From JBAXGE01 sp044344145 (GTDB taxonomy: Bacteria; Planctomycetota; Phycisphaerae; WQYP01), in assembly GCA_044344145.1 (NCBI GenBank), contig JBIJDM010000176.1, positions 1-6,309 on the forward strand: a DNA stretch of 6,309 nucleotides, read 5' to 3'. The notes below the pieces were generated by a model that did not search any database, was not told where the DNA came from, and was given only the letters and a program-made list of their open reading frames with translations. A program made the translations under genes and the position numbers. Shown in pieces: positions 1 through 5,993 of the stretch. Each line of letters begins with the position of its first letter. The first letter of the stretch is position 1.

Positions 1-2613
1 AATCAGGCTGTAACCCGCAAACTCGGGTATACCGATGTCGAATTGCAGAAAATGAATATGCTGGAGCTACATCCACCGGAAGTGCGGCAGGAGGCGGGAG
101 AGCTCTTTGCGGCCATGTTCCGTGGGGAACGCAATCACTGTCCGCTACCGCTGCTGGGGAAAACCGGGCAACTGGTACCGGTGGAAACCCGGATCTGTTC
201 GGGGAAATGGGACGGTCAGGATTGTATTTTTGGAATTTGTAAAGACTTAAGCGCAGAGCAGGATTCCCAGCAGCGTTTTGAGCGTTTGTTCCGTAATAAT
301 CCCACCCTGATGGCGCTTTCGACGGTGGCCGACCGACAGTTTGCGGATGTCAATGACACGTTTCTCCAGACGCTGGGTTATTCCCGCGAGGAAATTGTCG
401 GCAAAACCAGTGCGGACTTGAATCTGTTTGTGGATCCCCAGCGCCATCATGAGATGGGCACCCAATTGATCGGCACCGGGCAGATCAAGGATTTTGAAAT
501 GCAGATTCGGCGCAAGGATGGCACGATTCTGGAAGGCTTATTCTGGGGTGAAGTGGTCCGCAGCCAGGGGCAGCACTATCTATTAACCGTGATGATTGAT
601 ATTACCGAGCGCAAACAGATCGCGGAGAAATTATCCCGCATGTCCGTCATCCAGAAGGCCCTGATGAGTCTGGCCACTAATTTTGTCAATGTGCCCTGGG
701 CGTTGCAGGAATCGGCGATCAACCAATCCCTGGCTACCATGGGACGGCTCATTGATGCCGACCGGGCCTATCTGTTCAGTTATGATTTCAATAGCCAAAC
801 CACGTCCAACACCCATGAGTGGTGTGCCGATGGGATCACCCCGGAAATCCACAATCTGCAGCAGTTGCCCATAACCATGCTGCACGAATGGCTGGAGGCG
901 CATACCCAGGGCCAATTGGTACACATTCCCAGCGTGGCCGCGCTGCCGTTGGCCGATTCGGTGCGTCAGGTGCTGGTTGACCAAGGGATCAAGTCCTTAA
1001 TCACGCTGCCTTTGCTGTTGGATGGCCGGTGTCTGGGCTTTGTGGGATTTGATGCGGTGCGGTACGAACGGGTTTGGGGCCAGGAGGAAATCTCCTTGTT
1101 GCAGGTATTGGCGGAACTGTATGCCCATTTTGAGGCGCGGCGCAACCGCGAGTTGGAAAACCGGGCGTTGCAGGAACGCCTCACCCAGGCTTTGGATACC
1201 GCGCAGCAAGCCGTAGGGGCGAAATCCATGTTTTTGGCCAATATGTCCCACGAAATCCGCACCCCGTTGAATGCCATTCTCGGCTACTCGCAGATCATGG
1301 AACGCGAGTGCCGGCAATGTCCCAGCGGACGCTGGATTCCATCCTTGTCCAAGAGCGGCGAACACTTGTTGGAATTGATTAACGATGTTCTGGATCTGGC
1401 CCGGAGTGATACCCAGAAGATCAACCTGCAGCCGCAGGAATTTGATTTCAAGCAGATGTTGGATGATGTCCGGATGATGTTTTCGCATCGGCCCGAGGCC
1501 CAACCATTGGTGGTAGATCTGGTCTATCAGCCGGGTGTGCCCCAGAATATTTATGCCGATGCGGGGAAAATCCGTCAGATCCTGATCAATCTGGTGGGGA
1601 ATGCCATCAAGTTCACCAAACAGGGGGCGGTGACACTGGTGGCCGCGCTGGAGACCACCCAGGCAGACAATAAAATTACGCTGGTTGTGGACGTGCGCGA
1701 TACCGGCTGCGGGATTCGGACCGAGGATATAAGTCACGTATTCGATCTGTTTTACCGGGTTGAAGACAGGACGCGGACCGGCCAGGGAACCGGTCTGGGG
1801 TTGCCCCTCAGTCAGCGCTATGCCCAGGCCTTGGGTGGGGATGTCACGGTGACCAGTGAGGTGGGGGTGGGCAGTTGTTTCCATTTCACTTTCGTGGCGC
1901 AGCAATTGGGCCAGGCAACCATGGATTCCACGGCGCAGCGCAATGTGCTGCGTTTGGCGCCCGGACAACCACCGTGCCGGGTCTTAATCGTGGATGACGA
2001 TGCCCCCAGCCGGAATATGACCATGAATCTGCTGCAAAGTGTGGGTTTTGTTCTGGAATCGGTCACGGGCGGTGCCGCCGCGGTGCAACGCATGCAAAGT
2101 GCCGCGGACCCGATGGCGGTGATCCTGATGGACATACATATGCCGGAGATGGATGGATATGAAACCATCCGCCAGATCCGGGCGCTACCCAACGGGGCGC
2201 AGGTTAAAATTCTGATGGTCAGCGCTTCGGGACTGGTTGATCAATTAGAGCACGCCCAGACGGCCGGGGCCGATGGCAATGTGCCCAAACCGATCCACCG
2301 CGAAGAATTGTTGGCCGCCATCGCCCAGGTGACCGGGGTGTGTTATGAATATGACCCCGAACCCGCCATCAAGGTCCAGAGCTCAGTGCCGGGGCGGGAT
2401 TTGACTGCGGAAGTGGCCCGATTGTCCGCGCGTCTGCGGGTGCTGTTGGAACAGGCGCTGCGGCGCGGTGATGTGGCCCTGCTCCGGGCCACACTGGAGG
2501 CGATTGCCTCTGAACAGCCGGAACTGGCCCGAAGCCTGGGCACCCTCGCAAACAATTACGATTACGACGGTATCCGATCCCTGCTGCATACCAAGAAAGA
2601 GGTGGAACCATGA
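1..2613 (+). CDS. Hybrid sensor histidine kinase/response regulator (PAS-PAS-GAF-HisKA-HATPase-REC), 5' partial
   Basis: The frame is open to the left edge and the first codons already encode the middle of a PAS domain (a GY motif and 'LHPPE'), so the true start lies upstream; the TTG at 43 falls inside the fold and is not a plausible start. Domains by nucleotide position: PAS/PAC about 1-265, second PAS/PAC about 268-620 (ending in 'DITERK'), GAF about 640-1130, HisKA with phosphoacceptor His at 1249 in 'SHEIRTPLN', HATPase about 1540-1890 with an intact N box (Asn at 1588 and 1600), G1 'DTGCG' from 1699 and G2 'GTGLGL' near 1786-1803, then REC about 1975-2330 with acidic 'VDDD', phosphorylatable Asp at 2131 and Lys at 2287. 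All catalytic motifs look intact. No membrane segment is visible, so the seen part is probably cytoplasmic, sensing through PAS/GAF ligands that cannot be named. A helical tail of about 90 residues without a candidate Hpt histidine follows REC. It overlaps the next gene by 4 nt. Family assignment is firm; signal and output are unknown. Confidence 0.95.
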   Translation, partial: NQAVTRKLGYTDVELQKMNMLELHPPEVRQEAGELFAAMFRGERNHCPLPLLGKTGQLVPVETRICSGKWDGQDCIFGICKDLSAEQDSQQRFERLFRNNPTLMALSTVADRQFADVNDTFLQTLGYSREEIVGKTSADLNLFVDPQRHHEMGTQLIGTGQIKDFEMQIRRKDGTILEGLFWGEVVRSQGQHYLLTVMIDITERKQIAEKLSRMSVIQKALMSLATNFVNVPWALQESAINQSLATMGRLIDADRAYLFSYDFNSQTTSNTHEWCADGITPEIHNLQQLPITMLHEWLEAHTQGQLVHIPSVAALPLADSVRQVLVDQGIKSLITLPLLLDGRCLGFVGFDAVRYERVWGQEEISLLQVLAELYAHFEARRNRELENRALQERLTQALDTAQQAVGAKSMFLANMSHEIRTPLNAILGYSQIMERECRQCPSGRWIPSLSKSGEHLLELINDVLDLARSDTQKINLQPQEFDFKQMLDDVRMMFSHRPEAQPLVVDLVYQPGVPQNIYADAGKIRQILINLVGNAIKFTKQGAVTLVAALETTQADNKITLVVDVRDTGCGIRTEDISHVFDLFYRVEDRTRTGQGTGLGLPLSQRYAQALGGDVTVTSEVGVGSCFHFTFVAQQLGQATMDSTAQRNVLRLAPGQPPCRVLIVDDDAPSRNMTMNLLQSVGFVLESVTGGAAAVQRMQSAADPMAVILMDIHMPEMDGYETIRQIRALPNGAQVKILMVSASGLVDQLEHAQTAGADGNVPKPIHREELLAAIAQVTGVCYEYDPEPAIKVQSSVPGRDLTAEVARLSARLRVLLEQALRRGDVALLRATLEAIASEQPELARSLGTLANNYDYDGIRSLLHTKKEVEP
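2598..2603 (+). promoter_or_regulatory. Ribosome binding site for the REC-HisKA gene
   Basis: AGAGGT lies 6 nt before the ATG at 2610, inside the last codons of the upstream kinase gene. It fixes this start and indicates that the second gene is translated from the same message, probably with coupling through the ATGA overlap. Confidence 0.7.
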
Positions 2614-3764
2614 ATCAGCTATACACCAATACCCGGATCATGATTATTGACGATGAACCGGAAAATCTGAATGTCCTCGGTGAGATGCTGCGGCATGAAG
2701 GCTTGGGGGTGCGGGCGTTTCTGCGCGGCGATCAGGCGCTGATGGCCGCCCGGGAAGAGCCGCCCGATCTGCTTTTGTTGGATATTCGTATGCCCCTGAT
2801 GGACGGCTACGAAGTGTGCCGACAGTTCAAAAATGACGCGCTCTTGCGGGCCATCCCGGTGATTTTCCTCAGCGCCTATTCCGAACCCTCCGACAAGGTC
2901 CGGGCGTTCGATGTCGGCGGGGTGGACTATGTAACCAAGCCGTTTGCCGAAGTTGAGGTGTTGGCCCGCGTCCGCACGCATCTGCAGTTGCGCCGCAATC
3001 AGTTGCATCTGGAAGATTTGGTCCGGCAGCGGGTGTCGGAACTGACCGAAGCCCACCGCCGGTTACGCTTGTGGGATGAGGCCAAGGACCAATGGCTCAA
3101 GACGCTGTCTCATGAAATGCGCACACCGTTGTGCGGGATCTTCGGGGTGACGGATCTGCTGTTCATGGATCTGGCCGAGACGGCCGGCAATCACGAATTG
3201 TATCAGGCTTACAAAACCTCCCGGGCCCGGATTGAAAAGCTGATTGATGACGCGCTGACGCTTTCCCAAATTGATGTGGCGGCGGAATATTATCAGGAAC
3301 AACCGCTGGAATTGGCCCTGATGCTGCGGGAAACACTGGCCCAGATTACCCGGCAGATGCCCGGCATCCGGCTCTATAACACGGTGGCAGTGACCCCGGA
3401 TGTCGCCGTTATGGGTGATTCCAAACTGCTCCATCGTGCGTTCCATGATCTGGTGCTGACGGCTACCCATTGTGTCACCGGTACCGAGTCCATCACGCTG
3501 GAAGCCTATCGGGCCGAGGAACAGGTCCATGTGGTGATCCGGACCGCCGGCAAGCCGCTACCCACTAATGCCTTGGAAACGTTTTTTGCCGTGGGAGGAC
3601 AACGCCATCTGTTCAAAGGTGGTGGTGATTATGGACTCAGCACCGCACTGGCCAGCCGGATCATCCGGTTGCTTAAAGGCCAGGTGTCGGTAGCCAATGG
3701 TTCCGAGCGCGGAATCACCATTACCGTGACATTGCCGTTTACCCACCTGCCTGTGGCGAAATAG
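2610..3764 (+). CDS. Response regulator-HisKA protein with degenerate ATPase domain (putative phosphotransfer protein or pseudokinase)
   Basis: This 384-residue protein starts with a REC domain (about 8-125) with acidic D14/D15, phosphorylatable D58, S88 and K110, all as in active receivers. A coiled linker (about 126-158) leads to a HisKA/DHp domain (about 159-222) with H168 in 'LSHEMRTPL'. The remaining part aligns in length and order with a HATPase domain but the motifs have decayed. The Mg-binding N-box Asn is replaced by T284 (the preceding Asn by D280), the G1 'DxGxG' Asp is replaced by R311 with 'RTAGK', and the G2 lid reads 'GGDYGLS' (338-344). ATP-dependent autophosphorylation is therefore unlikely. 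Known proteins with this logic are ChpT and Spo0B, which keep a DHp His and use a degenerate ATPase fold to pass phosphate between receivers. The overlap with an intact hybrid kinase makes that kinase the obvious partner. The start is supported by AGAGGT 6 nt upstream. The domain call is firm; loss of kinase activity is inferred. Confidence 0.9.
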   Translation: MNQLYTNTRIMIIDDEPENLNVLGEMLRHEGLGVRAFLRGDQALMAAREEPPDLLLLDIRMPLMDGYEVCRQFKNDALLRAIPVIFLSAYSEPSDKVRAFDVGGVDYVTKPFAEVEVLARVRTHLQLRRNQLHLEDLVRQRVSELTEAHRRLRLWDEAKDQWLKTLSHEMRTPLCGIFGVTDLLFMDLAETAGNHELYQAYKTSRARIEKLIDDALTLSQIDVAAEYYQEQPLELALMLRETLAQITRQMPGIRLYNTVAVTPDVAVMGDSKLLHRAFHDLVLTATHCVTGTESITLEAYRAEEQVHVVIRTAGKPLPTNALETFFAVGGQRHLFKGGGDYGLSTALASRIIRLLKGQVSVANGSERGITITVTLPFTHLPVAK

Positions 3765-3804
3765 TTTTGCGCCCACGGCTGGGAAGCCATATTGCCAAGG
3801 TGTC

Positions 3805-3822
3805 TGACTGGCTGGCCAGTCA
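3805..3822 (+). other. Perfect 7-bp hairpin downstream of the kinase operon
   Basis: TGACTGG and CCAGTCA pair perfectly around a CTGG loop, starting 41 nt after the stop of the REC-HisKA gene. No T run follows, so it is not a classical Rho-independent terminator. It could stabilise the 3' end of the kinase message or serve as a protein-binding palindrome. Confidence 0.45.
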
Positions 3823-3836
3823 CGGTAATCCGGATA
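3820..3836 (+). repeat. 17-nt direct repeat, copy 1
   Basis: TCACGGTAATCCGGATA matches the copy at 3956-3972 at 15 of 17 positions. The starts are 136 nt apart, close to thirteen helical turns. It lies about 80 nt upstream of the candidate sigma-54 -24 element, a common distance for activator sites. It contains the palindrome ATCCGGAT. An operator role is inference. Confidence 0.5.
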
Positions 3837-3857
3837 TAGAAGTCCCATTTGATACGT

Positions 3858-3912
3858 CGACACTACCCTATCAACCATAACCCGTTAGTGTGCGATTTCG
3901 AGCGAAGTGTCG
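3858..3912 (+). repeat. Inverted repeat with competing stems
   Basis: CGACACT at 3858-3864 is the exact reverse complement of AGTGTCG at 3906-3912. The left arm can instead pair through ACACTA (3860-3865) with TAGTGT (3886-3891), so the two stems exclude each other. The right arm ends 2 nt before the candidate sigma-54 -24 element. It may be an operator or chance; short arms and a 41-nt spacer keep confidence low. Confidence 0.3.
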
Positions 3913-3914
3913 GT

Positions 3915-3930
3915 TGGGACTGTGCTTGCG
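3915..3930 (+). promoter_or_regulatory. Candidate sigma-54 (-24/-12) promoter for the DinB-DUF2809 pair
   Basis: TGGGAC, 5 nt, then TTGC reproduces the sigma-54 consensus TGGCAC-N5-TTGC with one mismatch. The invariant GG (3916-3917) and GC (3928-3929) are exactly 10 nt apart. Transcription would begin near 3941, giving a leader of about 90 nt before the DinB-family ATG at 4029. No sigma-54 activator gene is in the window. A sigma-70-type alternative is weak: TTGACC at 3933 and GATAAT at 3960 are 21 nt apart, which is too far. Confidence 0.45.
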
Positions 3931-3955
3931 TATTGACCATCTCCCCCAAAAACAA

Positions 3956-3972
3956 TCACGATAATCCGGAAA
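3956..3972 (+). repeat. 17-nt direct repeat, copy 2
   Basis: TCACGATAATCCGGAAA is the second copy of the element at 3820-3836 (15 of 17 identical). It sits about 15 nt downstream of the start site predicted from the sigma-54-like element, so a protein bound here could repress, or bridge with copy 1 across the promoter. This role is inference. Confidence 0.5.
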
Positions 3973-4014
3973 AGGAACCGGGCCGATGGCTATCATTATG
4001 CGGCGGACTTTTCT

Positions 4015-4021
4015 GAGAGGA
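4015..4021 (+). promoter_or_regulatory. Ribosome binding site for the DinB-family gene
   Basis: GAGAGGA ends 7 nt before the ATG at 4029. It decides this start over the ATG at 3986, which opens a different, overlapping frame. Confidence 0.7.
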
Positions 4022-4028
4022 TACGACC

Positions 4029-4493
4029 ATGCAACAAATCCAGATGCAGACCGATTTGGTGGAATGGATGATCTGGGCGGATGCCCGGGTGCTGGCGGCC
4101 ATCACTGCGGGCGTGCCCGAGCCGGCCGAGGTGGAGCGGCTGTACCGGCATATCATCAGTGCGGAATTGAACTGGCTGGCGCGCAGTGCCGGCCAACCGC
4201 TGGCGATGCCGATCTGGCCCCAGTGGGACCGGGCGGAATTGACCGCACGGGTGGCGGCCAGCGCGGCGGGGTATCGCACACTGGTCCAGACCACCAATGC
4301 CAATGAATGGCAGCAGGTCATCAGTTACCAGAACTCCGCTGGGGAGCGCTTTCATAATTCCCTGCGTGATATCCTGCTGCACGTGACCAGCCATGGGGCC
4401 TATCATCGCGGCCAGATCGCGCGGATTATCGGCCGGGCGGGGGGCACGCCACCGCCGACGGATTACATTGTGTATCTGCGCACGCGCGATTAA
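4029..4493 (+). CDS. DinB-family (YfiT/DUF664-like) metal-binding protein
   Basis: A 154-residue protein with the length and plan of the DinB/DUF664 four-helix bundle superfamily. The first helix has the typical 'W..WAD.RVL' pattern (W13, W16). The three usual metal-ligand histidines are present: H41 in the 'HIISAELNW' helix, and H122 and H126 in 'HGAYHRGQIA' of the last helix. Relatives include thiol-dependent transferases (bacillithiol, mycothiol or maleylpyruvate type) and many uncharacterised damage- or stress-linked members; the substrate cannot be told from sequence. This is unrelated to DNA polymerase IV, which shares the name dinB. There is no signal peptide, so it is cytoplasmic. The start is backed by a strong Shine-Dalgarno site. 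A DUF2809 gene follows after 9 nt, suggesting co-transcription. Confidence 0.9.
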   Translation: MQQIQMQTDLVEWMIWADARVLAAITAGVPEPAEVERLYRHIISAELNWLARSAGQPLAMPIWPQWDRAELTARVAASAAGYRTLVQTTNANEWQQVISYQNSAGERFHNSLRDILLHVTSHGAYHRGQIARIIGRAGGTPPPTDYIVYLRTRD

Positions 4494-4502
4494 GCTAGCG
4501 GC

Positions 4503-4919
4503 ATGCGTAACCCCAGAAAGCGTATCGGCACGATCATGGTTGCGGTCCTCGTGGCCGGGGTGGCTATCTCTACCCGGCGGTATGGGGCGTGGTATCCGAC
4601 GCTGGTGCGTACCTATGGCGGGGATACGCTGTATGCGGTGTTTGTGTATATCCTGTTGTGCGGGCTCTGGCCACGGGGGCGGGTGGTGACACTCGGGGTT
4701 TTGGCATTACTGGTCTGTTTCGGGGTGGAGTTTTCCCAGCGGCTGGAGTGGGATTGGTTGGCCAGTCTGCGTGCTACCACGGTGGGCGGGTTGATTCTGG
4801 GGCATGGGTTCTTGTGGTCGGATATGGTGTGCTACATGGTGGGCGTGGCGCTGGCGATGGGGGTGGATGGGGTGTGGCGGCGCAGAGCGGGAGTACGTGG
4901 CAAGGTGGCCGAGGGTTAG
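4503..4919 (+). CDS. DUF2809 family integral membrane protein
   Basis: A 138-residue protein with a basic N terminus (MRNPRKR) and four predicted membrane segments at about 8-26, 42-57, 61-77 and 95-121. It matches the DUF2809 pattern as I recall it: 'R.YGGDTLYA' (G40-D41, Y44), 'VEFSQ' (E76, Q79) and 'LILGHGFLWSDMVCYMVG' (G100, F103, D107, Y111, G114). The conserved acidic residues within or next to membrane segments suggest a functional site, but the family has no established role. The ATG at 4503 is chosen because it gives the positively charged cytoplasmic leader before the first segment. No clear Shine-Dalgarno is visible, so translation probably depends on ribosomes finishing the DinB-family gene 9 nt upstream. 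Its TAG overlaps the stop of the convergent gene. Confidence 0.85.
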   Translation: MRNPRKRIGTIMVAVLVAGVAISTRRYGAWYPTLVRTYGGDTLYAVFVYILLCGLWPRGRVVTLGVLALLVCFGVEFSQRLEWDWLASLRATTVGGLILGHGFLWSDMVCYMVGVALAMGVDGVWRRRAGVRGKVAEG

Positions 4920-5974
4920 CGCCAGCGGTTGGGGGCGTTTTCTGCGGAAATAATCACCTTGATGGTGTCGGGCTTTTTCTTTTGATAGGGGCCGATGGCC
5001 GCGAGCCATTGCTGGGCGCGGGCTTTGGCCGGGCCGGGTGGGGCTTGGTCGGCGTAGGTTTTGAGTGCCTGATAGTAGGTGTGGGCCTGGGCTTGCCAAG
5101 CCTTATCCTTGTCGGCCAGGATTAGTTTCAGCAGGTTGGCATGCTGGGCCGCTTCGGCGCTGAAGAAGGCTGTGGGCTGGGTGGTGGCGAAGTCCAGAAT
5201 CTGCTCAGGCCCGAAGGCTTCGGGTAGCGTCTGACGCAGGCTTTGCATCCATGCGACGCTGCCGGTGGCGCTGATGGCCTGAGCGATTTGCTGGCGGCGC
5301 AAATCTGGGTAATCCAGCGGACCTCCGGACGGTTTTTCGCTCAAATATTGGTGGAGCTTTTTGAGTTCGTTATCATCAAGCTGGCCCGCTTGGGCTTGCG
5401 TCACCACGCGCTCGAATTGATGCTGAAAAGCAGTCTCGGTGGCGGGACGGCCGGGGGTGGGGCCGGTGAGGGCTTTACGAGCGACCGGTTCGGACTTCAG
5501 CGTCGGATTCAAATCTCGCCAAATGATATTGGACGGCTGGCCATCCGTCTGGCTGTGCGTGCATTGGCCCCCAGCGAAGTAATACCGGCTGGTAGTTTTG
5601 TAGATGACGGATTCCCCTTCGGCGTTGGCGCCGAAGCGACCAAAATATATTTCCACGGCCAGGAGTCGTCCTTGATCGTAGTAGTAGGTATCCAGCTCAT
5701 TGCTGTCTTCGCTGCCATATTCGGCGGTCATCATAATTAGTTGGTCTTGAGCATCATAGTATCCCGAATAAACCGGTTCACGTTCGCCGGTGGCGGCCCG
5801 CAGCCGCCGGCAGAGCGGGAGTTTGGCTTCGAGGGCGCGAATTTGCTGATCGGTCTGGGCGGTCTGCTGGGCTTGCGTCAGCGCGGGCGCGGAAGTGGGC
5901 ACGCGGGCGGGCGCTGTGGCAGGCACGCCGGCGCCCAGCAGGGGGAGGATAAAGAGTATTCCAAGGTGCCGCAT
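4916..5974 (-). CDS. Putative exported protein of unknown function
   Basis: I do not recognise this 352-residue protein as a named family. It begins with a classical signal peptide: a short basic start (MRH), a hydrophobic core of about residues 4-16 and small residues for cleavage near A19-A23 ('VPATA'). There is no lipobox cysteine. An Ala/Pro/Gln-rich linker follows to about residue 45. Residues 66-140 are rich in Tyr and show repeated strand-turn-strand units ('GYYDAQDQL', 'YYYDQGRLLAVEIYFG', 'RYYFAGGQC') resembling the toggling beta-hairpins of MORN- or YD-like repeats. C55 and C138 bracket this part and could form a disulfide. Residues 190-350 look helical and charged. The protein is probably periplasmic or secreted. 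The start is supported by the signal peptide; the ribosome site (GGTAGAG) is only moderate. It lies 19 nt after the upstream gene, suggesting an operon. Confidence 0.75.
   Translation of the reverse strand: MRHLGILFILPLLGAGVPATAPARVPTSAPALTQAQQTAQTDQQIRALEAKLPLCRRLRAATGEREPVYSGYYDAQDQLIMMTAEYGSEDSNELDTYYYDQGRLLAVEIYFGRFGANAEGESVIYKTTSRYYFAGGQCTHSQTDGQPSNIIWRDLNPTLKSEPVARKALTGPTPGRPATETAFQHQFERVVTQAQAGQLDDNELKKLHQYLSEKPSGGPLDYPDLRRQQIAQAISATGSVAWMQSLRQTLPEAFGPEQILDFATTQPTAFFSAEAAQHANLLKLILADKDKAWQAQAHTYYQALKTYADQAPPGPAKARAQQWLAAIGPYQKKKPDTIKVIISAENAPNRWR
4918..4943 (+). terminator. Weak candidate terminator after the DUF2809 gene
   Basis: AGCGCC (4918-4923) can pair with GGCGTT (4934-4939), including one G-U pair, around a 10-nt loop. 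The stem runs into TTTTCT (4938-4943). It begins inside the DUF2809 stop codon and lies within the 3' end of the opposite-strand gene. The stem is short and the T run is brief. Confidence 0.25.
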
Positions 5975-5993
5975 GTCAAAATCTCTACCAAGT

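Noticed and set aside
43..45. TTG as the start of the hybrid kinase
   Set aside because: It lies inside a PAS domain and the same frame is open to the left edge, so the gene starts outside the window.
997..1968. Long minus-strand open frame of 323 codons opposite the kinase
   Set aside because: It is an antisense shadow of a GC-rich gene. The plus-strand frame carries complete HisKA and HATPase motifs.
3767..3880. Open stretch of 37 codons ending in TAA after the kinase operon, giving a protein-like translation
   Set aside because: It has no ATG or ribosome site and is short enough to arise by chance. It could be a remnant, but no homology can be claimed.
3933..3965. Sigma-70 promoter TTGACC ... 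GATAAT
   Set aside because: The spacer is 21 nt, well beyond the usual 16-18, so the pairing is not convincing.
3986..4306. Plus-strand frame of 106 codons opening before the DinB-family gene
   Set aside because: It overlaps the DinB-family gene in another frame, has weaker start signals and shows no family pattern.
4029..4493. DNA polymerase IV (DinB) by name
   Set aside because: The protein is a small His-rich four-helix bundle type, with no polymerase motifs and less than half the needed length.
4955..4983. CACC/GGTG stem followed by a T-rich run as a terminator for plus-strand transcription
   Set aside because: The stem is only 4 bp, and the T run is explained by the Lys codons (KKK) of the minus-strand gene.
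4589..5125. Plus-strand frame of 178 codons spanning the convergent junction
   Set aside because: It is Gly-rich with no domain pattern and overlaps both the DUF2809 gene and the exported-protein gene.
5243..5740. Plus-strand frame of 165 codons within the exported-protein gene
   Set aside because: It is antisense to a gene with a signal peptide and coherent repeats, and has no supporting start signal.
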